DNA of 64,000 nucleotides from Linepithema humile (GCF_040581485.1 NC_090128.1:18034931-18098930); one strand, 5' to 3'; positions 29,529 through 41,926 are shown, counted from the stretch's first letter. The notes: generated by a model from the sequence alone, not told the origin. Numbers and translations are program-made.

Positions 29529-31420
29529 CTCTTAAAGGGAACGTTCGCAAGTGTCCCCTCCCGATTTGATTCTCCTTGAAATATGTTGTAAAACATACAA
29601 TTTGAGAAGACACGTATTTTTTTATAGTGGCCCTAACTCAAATTTAAAGGGTGAAACACCCTTTTGAAAAAAACGAGTTTTTTCTTTGTGTGTAACTATC
29701 GCCAAAACCGTAGGAGATATAAAAAAATGTTTCAAGTAGAAGTTGTATGGCTTGTAATGGGCTTTATAACTGTGTAGTTGGATTTTCAAAAAATGTAATT
29801 TTTTTTAATTTACTCTTACCCCTTGGTATTATTTTTTCGAATTTCAAAATTTTTGTAATGACAAAAGTTGTAGCATTTTTTACGCTGAATTCAACCATAT
29901 ATGATTTTATTATGTTCCGAAATCGCATTTTTCAAAAATAAGTCATCAGTATCATATTATATGCGTCGCGCTGCATGACGCATTGTTTATACCGCACTTG
30001 TGTTGCGCAATAGTCGTTAAATAAATATAAAAATGACATGTTATCACATATTTAAGGAAGAAAAGTTAACTAAAATTGTTGCTAAAGCATCCCTTCCACA
30101 TTACACTCTTATAGATAATCGCTGCATTTCGTATGCAGCGCGTTGTCATATACAAGTTAGCTATCAGCGCATATTACACTTTGAAGTTTTGCTTGCAGTG
30201 ACCACGGGAAAATAATTTATGAAACGAAAACAGTGAATGAATCAATCTATTCAACATATATCCACCCTGACTCTACTCTCTTGGCCCGACTTGACTGACA
30301 ATGAATAAAATTCTGTACATACTCTTTTTCAATAATTTTAATATACTGCGATATATTCTACATACTATTACATTCTATTAAATTATTACGATTTTTTTAA
30401 ACTATGGTATATAAAATCTTGAAATATAAAATGTATATTATAAGTATAATTATAATATATTGATACAATAAATAAGCTTTTATATATATATAAGCTTATT
30501 TATATATATTATAATTATACTTATAATATACATTTTATATACCATAGTTTAAAAAAATCGTAGTAATTTAGTGGAATGTAATAGCATGTAGAATCACAGT
30601 ATATTAAAATTATTGAAAAAGAGTAAACTGTACAGAATTTTATATTTTATTTCATTCTCAGTCAAGTCGGGCCAAGAAGGTAGAGTCAGGGTAGATATAT
30701 GTTGAATAGATTAATTCATTCACTGTTTTCGTTTCATAAATTATTTTCCCGTGGTCACTGCAAGCAAAACTTCAAAGTGTAATATGCGCTGATAGCTAAC
30801 TTGCATATAACAACGCGCTGCGCACGAAATGCAGCGATTATCTATAAGAGTGTAATGTGAAAGAGATGCTTTAGCAACAATTTTAGTTAACTTTTCTTTC
30901 TCAAATATAAATTAACATGTCATTTTTATATTTATTTTGCGACTATGCACAACACAAGTGCGGTATAAACGGTCATGCAGCGCGACGCATATAATGTGAT
31001 ATTGATGACTCATTTTTGAAAGATGTGATTTCGAAACATAATAAAATCATATATGGTTGAATTCAGCGTAAAAAATGCTACAACTTTTGTCATTACAAAA
31101 ATTTTGAAATTCGAAAAAATAATAACAAGGGGTGGGGGTAAATTAAAAAAAATTTCATTTTTTGAAAATTTAACTACACAGTTATAAAGTCCATTACAAG
31201 CCATACAACTTCTATTTGAAATATTTTTTTATCTCCTACGGTTTTGGCGATAGTTACACACAAAGAAAAAAACCGTTTTTTTTTCAAAGAAGTGTTTGAT
31301 CCCTTAAATTTGAGTTAGGGCCGCTATAAAAAAATACGTGTCTCCTCAAATTGTATGTTTTACAACATATTTCAAGGAAAATCAAATCGGGGGAGGGGAC
31401 ACTTGTGAACGTTCCCTTGT
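29529..31420. repeat. 1.9-kb near-perfect palindrome with almost no spacer
   Basis: Left arm from AAGGGAACGTTCGC (about 29532) and right arm ending GTGAACGTTCCCTT (about 31420) are reverse complements with scattered mismatches and small indels. They meet at an AAGCTTTTATATATATATAAGCTT centre (about 30473-30497). Each arm contains the same 64-codon frame (29747-29941 plus; 31010-31204 minus). Landmarks mirrored in both arms include the GCGTCGCGCTGCATGA and CACCCTGACTCTAC blocks. It looks like a foldback element or recent inverted duplication. No convincing target duplication was found. Confidence 0.85.
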
Positions 31421-31493
31421 TAGTATTCTGTAGTTAGTGGACAGAAAGTGTACTTTGTGCACATTGGTGGAATCGGCAGGTATGTAATGTTTA

Positions 31494-31602
31494 TAGAGAA
31501 GAAATGTCTAACACTTGGATTGAAGCTGACGATACGCTAATTAAAAAAAGACAATGGTCTAGAGGTGCTAAAGATGTTTTTGTCATTCTTACAGAAATTT
31601 GA
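31494..31602 (+). pseudogene. USP C-terminal fragment of the second Helitron copy
   Basis: Matches the final residues of the protein at 19549-25461 (REEMSNTWIEADD… and RGAKD) with several substitutions and a slightly different end. It lacks everything upstream, including the catalytic Cys and His boxes, so it cannot be functional. Confidence 0.8.
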
Positions 31603-32449
31603 TCAAAAGTAATCTGTTTTTATATATGAAAAAAACGCAATAACTTAGAAATACAGATAGTTTTTTATAACCTTTTTATGATCACTAATAATTTTCTTAT
31701 AAAACATGTTGTAAAATATAAAAAAAAATTATTAGGTTTGTATAAATTAAGATTTCTATAATCAAAAAGAGGATCGTCGTATTGAAAATATGACGGGAGT
31801 GATGGTGGGATATTATTACCATTATTTTTACTAAAAAAAAGAATCATATTTATTAAAATTATTTTTACTAAAAAAAAGAAATGATATCTCACAAAAAACC
31901 TTTTTTTTAAAAAAAGGTAAAAAAAGGGCGCCAAGTACACGCCTTGTTATATTAAAAAAAAGTTTTCCTCATAAAAAAACCTTTCCAAAAAATTGTTTTT
32001 TTAAAAAAAGTTTTCCTCATAAAAAACCTTTTCAAAGAACTGTACTTTCAAAAATATATTATATTAAAAAAAAGTTTTTCTCACAAAAAACCTTTCCAAA
32101 AAAATTGTACTTTTAAAAAAAGTTGTATATATTAAATAAAAATTTGCTACATATTCTGTCTATAAAAGAGGTGATATCAGAAAATGACGCCAAGTTTAAA
32201 TAAAGAACCTTTCAAAAAAAGTTGCATGTATATCTAATTATTTATTTAAAAATGATATTTATGTTTATATCTAGTTAATTATCTAATTAATTCTTCTTAA
32301 GTATACTTTTTAAAATAATTGCATCTGTATCTAGTTATTTTTTTTTATATCTGTATCTAGTTAAATAAAAAAATTTTTCAAATTTAATCAAAATAAAAAA
32401 ATATTACAAAATTTCGCAAAAAACTTGGCGCTGCTATAAAATAGCCTTA

Positions 32450-32550
32450 AAATATTATTATACATCTTAAAATATTATAGAGCAATGAAGGCTATTAAAA
32501 TATTATTATACATCTTAAAATATTATAGAGCAATGAAGGCTATTTTATAG
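32450..32550. repeat. 49-bp direct duplication
   Basis: TTAAAATATTATTATACATC… through GAGCAATGAAGGCTA occurs twice in tandem without visible mismatch. It lies in the loop between the inverted GGCGCTGCTATAAAATAGCC arms. Confidence 0.8.
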
Positions 32551-33294
32551 CAGCGCCAAGTTTTTTGCGATCTAACTAACTCGAGTTCTGTGATTCGTTT
32601 CGAAGTTCGCTTCTTGTGTGCACGTGGTGTGTTATAGTGCGATATAATTATCTGCTGCGTTGTTCAAAGTATTTCTATATCGGAAAAGAGTTAAAAGCAG
32701 GTATTTATATTTTATATCAAATATATACATGATTTGTCTTTCTGTGAAATGAAATAATAACAGTGTGGTTAATTTTTTTTTAGAGTGCTTCGGACCCAAA
32801 GAGTTATCTCACACATAATTACATCTAGACTTGTAAGTTTCTCGTTTTTTCTTTTTTGTTATGTTATTCTTCCTGTTTTTTCAATAAATCTATGTATAAC
32901 TTTCAAAGTACAGTAGTGTAATTAACCGGTTTTAGAGGTTATGTATATTATGCATGAATATTGCAAAAAGCTGTATTTTGTATTTTTGTACTGGAAAAAA
33001 GAATGCTAATGAGAATGATAAAGAGGTTATGTGCTTGCTCATTACATATTATTTATAATATGAAACTTTTATTTGTAATCTTAATTAAAAGATTAGAGAA
33101 GTTTATATAAACTTTTACATGTAACTTTTAGTTCCTATCTATATATTTATATATGGTTTTTGTCAACCAAGATAAGAAAGAATGTAGATAGATTGAAATG
33201 GTCCAATCTGTATATATAAAATCACTTCTAATTGTAAGATCTAAAATGTTCTATACACATTACTTAATTAATTTTTGAATAGAAAATAAATATA

Positions 33295-33500
33295 ATGACT
33301 ACTCAACCGAATAAAAAGGTAAAAAAATATTCAGAACGGCACTTAAGACGTATAATCGATCAGGAAACCCAGTTTGATTACGATATGTTATTAAATATGC
33401 CAGGATGCTCACATTGGTCTGATGTACAGAATAATATTTACACCAAAAATGAAGTAATACAGTATGTGTTATATTTGTGTCATGATTTAATGATGAATTG
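33295..33500 (+). CDS. Probable first coding exon of the element B transposase
   Basis: Begins ATGACTACTCAACCG and encodes KVKKYSERHLRRIIDQETQF, a basic N-terminus of the kind seen at the start of the element A transposase (RFDNLSSRHKRRRL). It is followed by GCSHWSDVQNN. No stop occurs before possible donors near 33450-33470. The main transposase exon starts at an acceptor at 36476, and the intervening intron has been lengthened by later insertions. The exact donor is uncertain, and the exon assignment is inference. Confidence 0.45.
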
Positions 33501-34203
33501 TTAGATGAATTATTTTCTAGTTCTTTCGATCCAGTATACATTAATGTTGTAATTTTCTACTCAAAAATATAACTGTTATATACAATATATTTTATATTAC
33601 ACTTACATTGTTGAGTGGAAAATATAACAATGCAATGTCACTGTTAATAATATTTACTGAAAAATATACCATTAGATTATGTGTATATTTGGAGTAAATA
33701 AAAGTGTAATTTTTAAAATTAAAAAAATATATTAATCGGCTCTTTAGTTTTATCCTAAAAGATAAGAAGAGTATAAAGCTGTTAAGAACCTAAGCTAGAT
33801 GTTCGCGTTTATTTATTTATTTACATTAATATGATATCACAGATGTTTCGGCCTTGGCTTAGGCCTTTCTCAATGTGATTAAAACGGTTTTGTTACATTA
33901 AAATATGGAGCGTGAAATTAACATATCTTATTAATACAGTTTTTTACTATAATCTAAAAAGTAATGTTCGCATTATCTATTCTCATTCGCAATTTCTCTC
34001 CGACGCATGTTGAAACGGTGATATATAAACGCAATCCGGCGATCGATGCGGTATGAATTATATGTTACTTGTTCAAAAAAACCATCAGTGAATGTAAAAG
34101 GAGTCCCAATAAGAATAAGAGTTTATTAAGAAAAATTGGATGGTCATTTTTTAGCCATGTGTCAATTCTCAATTTCAACTTAGTTGAGACTTTGTAAAAG
34201 AGT

Positions 34204-34800
34204 TGTTGTGGGTCCAAAGAACCACAACCAATTATTAAAAATAAAATATATATATATTAATAAAATATAAGAAAATATCTATTGCATATCAGATTAAGAT
34301 ATCTAATATTCAGTTTCCAGCTCATGCGAGACACCGGATAACGCGCGCAGCGAAAATTAAAACCTAACTCACTTTTTACGCGACAATGCTGACGAACGAT
34401 CGAATTTCGTCAGCAAGTTAGATCGTTAAAACTGCAATCAAGTGCAGTTTCACAGATATAAAATCGCCGTCGCGAGATCACGACGGCGGGTCTAAAACTA
34501 TCATTCACAAGAAACGGACGTATGTCCGTTGGGACCACAAATCTAGAAGAACGCGAATTATAACAATCCGCTAAAAGCGAATAAGAATAACTTGGGGCTC
34601 CGTGATACTACACTAAGGCAAGGATTCCTGACGGAACCTAGATTACATAGAAGTAAGGGAACTTGTAATAAATCAAGAAGCCAATAAATATATGGGAGAT
34701 TGTTTTTTTATTAAGAAGAACAAAAAAGGATTATTCCCGGATTCCCGGCCTAACTCCTTGGCAGATCCCGAACCCGTGCCCTATCACCAAGGGCACAACA
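34204..34800. mobile_element. Probable solo LTR (597 bp)
   Basis: Starts TGTTGTGGGTCC and ends GGGCACAACA, of TG…CA form with inverted TGTTGTG/CACAACA tips. GAGT flanks both ends (34200-34203 and 34801-34804). It contains a TATAAAAT box near 34458 and several short hairpins. No internal region is attached. Confidence 0.7.
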
Positions 34801-34922
34801 GAGTGTTAAAAACCATAGTCAAGATATAAACCAACTATGGTCAGAAACTATTACTTTTTAGATTATAGTAAAAAACTGTATTAATAAGATATTATGTTAA
34901 TTTCACGCTCCATATTTTAATG

Positions 34923-36211
34923 TTGAAACCGTGTGAGCTTTTCGTGCGCGGGACAGCTCGTCGGAATCCAGGTTCGGTCGGTTGGGGGTGTGTCAAAGAA
35001 AATAAGCGGTTAATTAATGATAGATTAGAAATCGTGTTTATTCAGTTAGATATGTTTGATGACTGTGTGTGTACATGCGATGTGAAATTGTGATGCGAAA
35101 GAATATACAAGCGAAATGTGTAGATAAATGCGAAGTATCGGTAGCAGTGAGATAATTATGTGAGCGATTGCGAAATAATTATTTAATGCGGCGTAAAGTA
35201 AATGCGTGAAAATAAACGTGAAGTATCGGCAAGTGAAATAATTATTTGAGCAACGCTGAAATAATTATTTTTAAAGCGGCGCAAAGATAGAAACGGAAGC
35301 AATGTGCAGTTAGACGCGAAGTATCGGTAGCGGCGAAATAATTATTTAGACAGCGGTGAAATAATTATTTAGAGCGGTGTAAAATTATTACAAAAGCGAC
35401 GTGGAAATAAGGGTGAAAATATAAAGAATGACGTGAGGCGTCCTGGTGCGGTCGACGAGAGCGCAAGCGCGGGCGATCGTGTCGCAACGGTTGGTACAAC
35501 GCTCGTCGGTGAGTACGTTCGTGGTGGTATCGCGAGTCCGTTCGATCGTAGATCGGCGCGGACCATTCGGCGGCGCGGATTGGTCGACGTGGTTTAACCG
35601 GCCGGACGGATTTACGGCTTTCGAAATCCCGGTGAATAAACGCGGTATTAGGGTGTAGGCTGCCGATTATGCTCGGCGGGAGTACGAGGATGCTCGTACG
35701 GAGACGGATTGTAGAATGACGACCTGGCTAGGTACGCGGAAATACCCGCAGTACAAAGTTTGGTGGCCTAGAGGAATCGAGTACGCTCGACGGGGTATAC
35801 GAAGATATTCGTATGCGGGAGCAAAGATTACCGAGGACGCTCGGCGGTACACGAGGATTCTCGTGTGCTGGTAAAGGCATAGAGTCCGAGTATGCTCGGT
35901 CGGGACTACGAGGACACTCGTAGCAGGTTTGTTCGCTGTCGATCAGCGAACGGAGTCTGGTGAGAAGACGTACAGCCGGGCCTCTTTTATACCCGGCTGG
36001 CGGCCGAATGGTTTCAAATCGGCAAGCATCGGCGGTTTCGGCGGCGAGTCCCCCACAATACGGAATTTCGGAACGGTCGGGTGTGGGGGATTTTCGGCGG
36101 TTGACCGCCGCTGTTTTTGATGCGAAATTTATCGGCGCGCGCTGCGCCCTTGGTGGGCTACGGACGATGTACGGTCCGTAGCCGTAACGATGCAGCGGGC
36201 TGCATCGTTAC
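34923..36211. mobile_element. 1.29-kb non-coding insertion rich in internal repeats
   Basis: Inserted in the right arm of the Penelope-like inverted repeat. The intact left arm supplies the uninterrupted sequence, giving a 4-bp duplication AATG (34919-34922 and 36212-36215). It contains about three copies of a roughly 100-bp unit with GCGAAGTATCGGTAG and GAAATAATTATTT (35130-35390), then four GC-rich units of the ACGAGGATGCTCGTACG type (35670-35925). The right tip is a perfect hairpin (GTAACGATGCAGC and its inverse, 36184-36211). It may be an LTR or a non-autonomous element; termini are not TG…CA. Confidence 0.55.
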
Positions 36212-36476
36212 AATGTAACAAAACCGTTTTAATCACATTGAGAAAGGCCTAAGCCAAGGCCGAAACGTCTGTGATATCATATTGATGTAAATAAATATAA
36301 TTTTTAAGTATAATTAAAAAAAAATTGTTTTTGTCATAAACAATTATTATAGATTATGTTAATATGATATCGTTAATAGTCAGATTACTTTTATAAAATG
36401 TTAATTTAAAGTTCTTTTAGTTTAATTGAAGATATTTACATTCATTACTTAATTATCTTTATTTACTTATATTTAG

Positions 36477-38445
36477 AGAGAGAAATGCTATTCAGTTGGA
36501 GGAAAAAACGTTTAATGAATCGGTTCAATGTGATGGCAATCATAAAGTAGTACTTAACATTAGTGACGATAATAACAATGATATGACAATGAGCAGTAAC
36601 AATGATAAAAGTTATAGCGAAGGCAATTCAAATAGCTTGAATAATTCTTTGTCTACAAACTTCGATAGAATTCTTTTAGATAATGAAATCGAATTCAAAC
36701 GCGAAATTCAAGAATGGGCCATTAAATTTAGAATTCCTCATAATGCCATTAATGCACTATTACCTATCTTAAATAAGTATACAAGTTGTAACTTTCCAAA
36801 AGATAGCAGAAGTTTATTACAAACGCCTAGAACGACAAATATTGTGCCTATAAGTGGAGGCAATTATTATCATTTTGGTTTAAAAAGAGCTCTTGAAGCA
36901 TTATTGAAACATCGTAAAAACATTAGAAACGATGAAACTGTTTGTCTTTTAATTAATATTGATAGATTGCCATTGTCAAAAAATATTGAGGGCTCAGTTT
37001 TTTGGCCAATTTTATGCTCGGATAATGTTTCTAAACAAGTTTATATTGTCGGATGTTTTTGTGGAAAAAATAAGCCAACACATGCTGAAGAATTTTTGCG
37101 ACCATTTGTTGATGAAGCTGTCAAATTAAATCGAAATGGATTTTTATATAATAACATACAAATTACAATTAATATCTCCGCTTTAATTTGTGACGCTCCT
37201 GCTGCAGCTTATGTTTTATCAATTAAACAGCATACTGGTTACAATTGTTGTCGGAAATGCACTATTCGAGGGGAGTGGATTGAGTCAAAGGTTTGCTTTC
37301 CGGGAGGAACATTACAGAATGCTCTAAGAACTGACAACAAGTTTAAGAATGGAGAATACAAAGATTTTCAAAGTGGTATATCTATTTTAAATGAAATTCC
37401 CAATTTTGGATTGGTAACAAATGTACCATTAGATTATATGCATTTAATTTGCTTGGGGGTGATGAAAAAATTATTGTGGCTTTGGTTAAAAGGACCCAAT
37501 AATGTGCGATTAGGCTCACGTACAATTGCGAAAATATCGGAAATACTAGAATTGTTTAAAAAAAGATGTCCAAATGATTTTGTTCAAAAACCACGAGGTC
37601 TCAAACATGCTCTGCAATGGAAAGCAACTAAATACAGACAATTTTTGCTGTATACCGGGCCAATCGTATTAAAAAATCATTTATCACAAAATATGTACGT
37701 TTATTTTCTTACACTACATGTAGCTATTACGATTCTTGTCAATCCTACTCTGATTACACAATATACAGATTATGCACAGAGCTTATTAGAGCATTTTGTC
37801 ACAACGTTTTCTATTATCTACGGCAAAGAATATGTCACTTATAACATACATAATATGTTACATATATGTGCCGATGTTAAGAAGTTCGGTCCGTTAGATA
37901 TGTTTAGTGCATTTCGCTTCGAAAATTATATGTCAACTATAAAGAGACATTTAAGAAAAAATGAAAAACCCCTTCAACAGTTAGTACGAAGATATGAAGA
38001 AAATCTAATAGTAGGTTATGAGTCAACAACAAGTAAACGATTTTTGCAAGGAAATAAATTTTTATTTAAGAATGTGCATTTTAATGGACCACTCTCTGAT
38101 GAAATTAGAGTAAAAGTTCAATATAAACGATGTTTTAACGATCTATATGCAATACATTGTAAAGATAAAAGAAATAATACTTGTATTTTAAATGATGGTA
38201 CAGCTATAGTAATTTCTAATATTATTGAAAGCTATGATAATAATAGAATTTACGTAATTGGAGCAAAATTAATACCGATAGGAAACGTATATTTGTCTCC
38301 AATAGCATCACGTATGCTTAATATCGCAATTGTTACAAAAGATGTAAACTTACATGTATATCCTATATCAAAAATAGCAGGGAAATTATGGCTGATGCGG
38401 TACAATAAAAAATTATTTATGTTTCCGCTATTACATACTACATAA
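36477..38445 (+). CDS. Tnp2-like transposase of element B (main exon)
   Basis: Entered at an acceptor (AG at 36475-36476) and open for about 655 codons to 38445. It parallels the element A protein: FPKDSRSLLQTPRT, YYHFGLKRALEAL, SVFWPILCS, KPTHAEEFLRPFVDE, ALICDAPAAAYVLSIKQHTG followed by CRKCTIRG, then VPLDYMHLICLGVMKK, and the DUF4218-like YGKEYVTYNIHNMLHICADV-KFGPLDMFSAFRFEN. Candidate acidic catalytic residues fall in INIDRLP, ICDAPA and LDYMH. The N-terminal residues are Asn/Ser/Asp-rich. The part seen looks intact. Role: excision and integration of the CCCATACAGCAC-ended element (inferred from family). Confidence 0.8.
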
Positions 38446-39325
38446 TGTAAAAATAATAATAATCTTGACGCGCATTTGCTTGCTTGTATGCGAGACTTTT
38501 GCAATATAAATATACAGGGTGATTCAAAACAATGTACTGTCCTTGCAATGCCATATTCTTGAACAAATTTTAAGACAATTTTTCCTTTTGTAAAATGTTG
38601 AAAAACAAAAAATTTTTTTATATTTTAAAAAGTAAGTCTACAAAATGTACATTATTAATTTGCTACATACTTTTATTATAATTTTAAATTCAGTATACAT
38701 ATATGCTATCTCTTATATTAATTTTGCATGTAATTTTATGATCTAGCATGTATATATGCTATCTCTTATATTAATTTTTCATGTAATTTTATGATCTAGC
38801 ATCAATTCTATATCTATCCAAATTACACACACACACATATATATATGTACAGATTATTGATATTAAAAGTAATAATTTTTTTGCGCAGAATTCATGGTCA
38901 TTAAATATGGACAAATACATAAAAATGTATTTGGAAAATAAACCTCGACATATTTCTGAATTAGGTACGCCAATTGCAGAATAACTATCAACCAAACCAA
39001 ACATATCAACAGATTCAAAATAAAAAACGTACTCGAATCCATACATCCAATTTTCATAAAATCCTCACTAGTTGAAATAAATAATTTAATGATTTATACG
39101 CGAATAAATTTATTGTATATATACATTTTTTCTTATCTACATACTTTATTGATTATTTCTTCTAACATCCATATACTATGTAATATACTATAAATATACT
39201 ATTATAAATATAATATCTGTTTCTCGATTTTTATCATATTTTGTTACTTATAATAATGAAGTTTATTTTGGTCTAACAATAGTATTTTTTATCTTTGTTA
39301 CATAGTGTTTCAATTCATAAATAAA
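38446..39325. other. Between element B genes; includes a 52-bp tandem duplication
   Basis: Two consecutive copies of ATATATGCTATCTCTTATAT… ending GATCTAGCAT lie at about 38699-38802. The rest is AT-rich. No coding sequence is supported. Confidence 0.6.
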
Positions 39326-41496
39326 ATGGGAATATTTTCGATTGTGGAGTTCGAGGATGGGATCCAACTTGCCCCCACGTCATGGATTTATTGTGATAAT
39401 AAAAAATGTTATTGACCAAGTTATACAAAACAAGCAAAGATTAATCAGGCTATTTTTAATCAAGAAGATCCGAATCCATTAATATGGCCGTCATATAATA
39501 TATTACGAATTTTTGGTACAACAGGTACTGTATTTTTAACATTATTAAGTTCACATTTTAACTTATTAATTAATGTCTTTTTTTTTTTTTTAATGTGTTT
39601 ATATATATATGATGTGTATATTGACATTTACATTTATGTGTACTTTTCCCCCACTAGTAGAAAATTTTCGCTAAAATTGATGTTATAAAGAGAGAGAAAA
39701 ATTTGTTGTATCTTTTTAACTTTATATCAGCTGTCAATTTCTTTCTGTATGGTAAGCAATAGGCAAGTACTTCATTAATTACTATATTATTTTAGATACA
39801 CATGCAAATGGCATAAAAAAATTGAAAATCGCTGAACAATTTTCCGATATTGATTCTGAGAAAAATGACATTGAAAAAAAAATATCTAGACGTAAGCGAG
39901 CAAAGAAAAGAAATTACTATACTTCTGATTCCGAAAATGAATCATGTCACAAGCAAAAAAAAACCTGTAAAGAAATACCGCCTTTGCCCATATTGCAAAT
40001 AGCAAAGGAACAGTCAAACACTATTTCGAGCGTACCGGAAAACATATTGAAACAGAAGTGTAACAATGAACTTCAAGAAAACAGTACTTTTATGGCAAGT
40101 TCATCACTTTATGATTTTAAAAAACATGGTTCAAAGATATCTTCTGATAACATTGAATCTGACATCTTATGCTCGAAACAACAATCTCTATCATATAATA
40201 CAGGTAAATATTTTGTCAGTTGAGAATAATAAAAACAAATAATTTTTTACAACTTTTCTTTTTTAAATGGAGAAATTGTTAAGCAGAAATAAATCTGCAA
40301 AAAAATCATTTTTTAATATTTATTACAACTAAGTTATCTTTATGATTTGAGTTTTTATTTGTTTGTTTTCTCTTTGGACACCGAGACTAAGACTAAATAT
40401 TTATAATATATGTTTTTATCATATAAAAAAAAATACCATTTTAAGATAATAAAATATCCCTTTTTTAGAAATTATTAATAATATATGAAATATGCAAAAT
40501 GTTTTGAACCGATAACTGTTTCTTACACGAAATCATTATTTATTATTGCTGATATTGATTAGCCTATTTATTTTTTTATTATTGTTGCATATAAAAGACT
40601 TAAAATTCATTTTTTTGTACAGATTTTCAAAAAGAAATTTTGCGCAAACTAAATATTATTCTATATAAAATAAATACGATAGATAAAAGGATGGAGATTC
40701 TTGAAGAACGTCGTTTAATTTCTTATTACAAACGTGAGGGGGATATTAACACTTTAAATACAAAAGAATTGGGATTGCCTTTGTGCGATGAATTAGCACT
40801 TAATACTCTAGAAAATAAATTGGAAGACAATGAGTTTTTTGAAAGTATGGTATGTTATTTTCTAACTCAATTTAATTTAAAAATAATAATGTTAATCGAT
40901 GTCAAGAACACTTCGAACATTTCTGAAATTATTTATCTTTATAATCATAGGTACATACATTAAAAGGCCTAGGAGGTGTTGATGTGCATTCTTGCACTAT
41001 TAATATACTTAAAAAATTTATGTCTAACTCTTTGGCCGAAATGTACAGTTTTGCCGGAATGAAAAAGAAAAAGGCTTTCCAGGAATTGACTTTGTACAAA
41101 ATCATACTTAGTAAATTTTTTATTATTACTATAAATTTTTTTTAGTATTTGTCAGCTTATCGAAAACTGGTATTAATTTGATTAAATTTATAATAGAAAC
41201 TGTCCGCATTCATTACAAGGACGTGACTGAGGAGAAAGTTGCCAAATTTATAGCGAAATGGCTAGTACAGGCCAAAGCTCGTCGAGAGAGAAAGTATGTA
41301 TATAACTTTATATACATATATAAACAATAAATATGTATAAATATGCAAATATATATTTATTTATTAGCTATAAAAAAGTGTGTTGCTATAATGTATGTAA
41401 TTATTATTTATTTATAGAAAATCTTCTATTTCACTTGATGAAAACAAAAATATGCAGATATGCAGCAATCACGATGATGCCGAAGATGATTTATGA
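39326..41496 (+). pseudogene. DUF4806-type accessory gene of element B (six exons, one nonsense codon)
   Basis: Exons follow good splice sites: 39326 to about 39525, about 39796-40203, about 40622-40848, about 40952-41109, about 41198-41293, and 41419-41496. Exon 1 encodes FSIVEFEDGIQLAPTSWIYC, a small N-terminal module I recognise from insect DUF4806 proteins. A TGA at 39413-39415 stands where a Trp codon is expected. Exon 2 is charged and basic (SRRKRAKKRNYY). Exons 3-5 are the DUF4806-type domain: LGLPLCDELALNTLENKL, LKGLGGVDVHSCTINILKKF, then SFAGMKKKKAFQELTLYKI. The acidic C-terminus ends EDDL. It matches the element A gene at 10268-12973 in order and position after the transposase. The nonsense codon suggests this copy is inactive, unless it is read through or spliced differently. 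Confidence 0.75.
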
Positions 41497-41926
41497 CGAT
41501 TTAAGATGACTTATGACGATTTAAGATAATATTTATGACGATTTAAGATGATTTGTGTGTTCAATAAAAAACAAGTGATATAATATATAATTATCAAAAT
41601 ATAATATAAAATAATATAAAATATATCATGCTGCAATGTAATATATATATTTAAATAAAAATTAATTTTAAACATTTATTTTGTTAAATTTTTCAAAACA
41701 TTATTATAATGTATAATATATATAAATTCTGCATTGATTAAATGTTGAATCAATATTGAATCAATGTTTCTTGTCTTGCAGACATTGCAATTCAGCGGAC
41801 ATTAGACATTTCTTCAATATTTTTTCAACATTGAATCTATATTTCGCAACGTTGCTGAAACATTCATAATGTTACAATTCTACGTTTTTTAGATATTGAT
41901 TCAACGTTTGTGTGCTGTATGGGTAT

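Larger units (their letters stand above)
31494..32572 (+). mobile_element. Second, truncated Helitron 3' end
   Basis: 31494-31602 encodes the last 36 or so residues of the USP domain (EEMSNTWIEADD…), ending at a TGA. The tail landmarks follow: ATGACGGGAGTGATGGTGG, the ACCTTTTTT/AAAAAAGGT hairpin, GGCGCCAAGTACACGCC, CCTTTCCAAAAAA-type repeats, a single GACGCCAAGTTTAAAT unit, and TTCGCAAAAAACTTGGCGCTGCT. The last block reappears inverted at 32550-32572 around a 49-bp tandem duplication. It is 5'-truncated and inserted within element B. Confidence 0.75.
33815..36300. mobile_element. Penelope-like inverted repeats with two nested LTR-like inserts
   Basis: An inverted repeat: 33815-33971 pairs with 34850-34922 plus 36212-36297 once the insertion at 34923-36211 is removed. 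Each arm carries a GGCCTAAGCCAAGGCC hairpin followed by GAAACGTC, the motif type seen in the Penelope-like 3' UTR at 638-657. The arrangement resembles the inverted pseudo-LTR arrangements reported for Penelope-like elements, but no reverse transcriptase remains. It sits in the likely first intron of the element B transposase. Confidence 0.55.
28394..41923 (+). mobile_element. Tnp2-like DNA transposon, element B
   Basis: Left end CCCATACAGCACA (28394) and right end TGTGCTGTATGGG (ending 41923) are inverted. TAT flanks both (28391-28393 and 41924-41926). The inverted copy of the host Helitron tail near 44235-44260 preserves the empty site, and joining the flanks while removing one TAT reproduces it. 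Both ends carry AACGTTG/CAACATTGAAT subterminal repeats. Genes on the plus strand: a Tnp2-like transposase (36477-38445, with a likely first exon at 33295) and then a DUF4806-type accessory gene (39326-41496). It is swollen to 13.5 kb by internal insertions. Confidence 0.85.

Noticed and set aside
29747..31204. Conserved 64-codon gene in both palindrome arms
   Set aside because: The sequence is preserved because the arms are duplicates. The frame is hydrophobic and AT-driven, with no recognisable domain.
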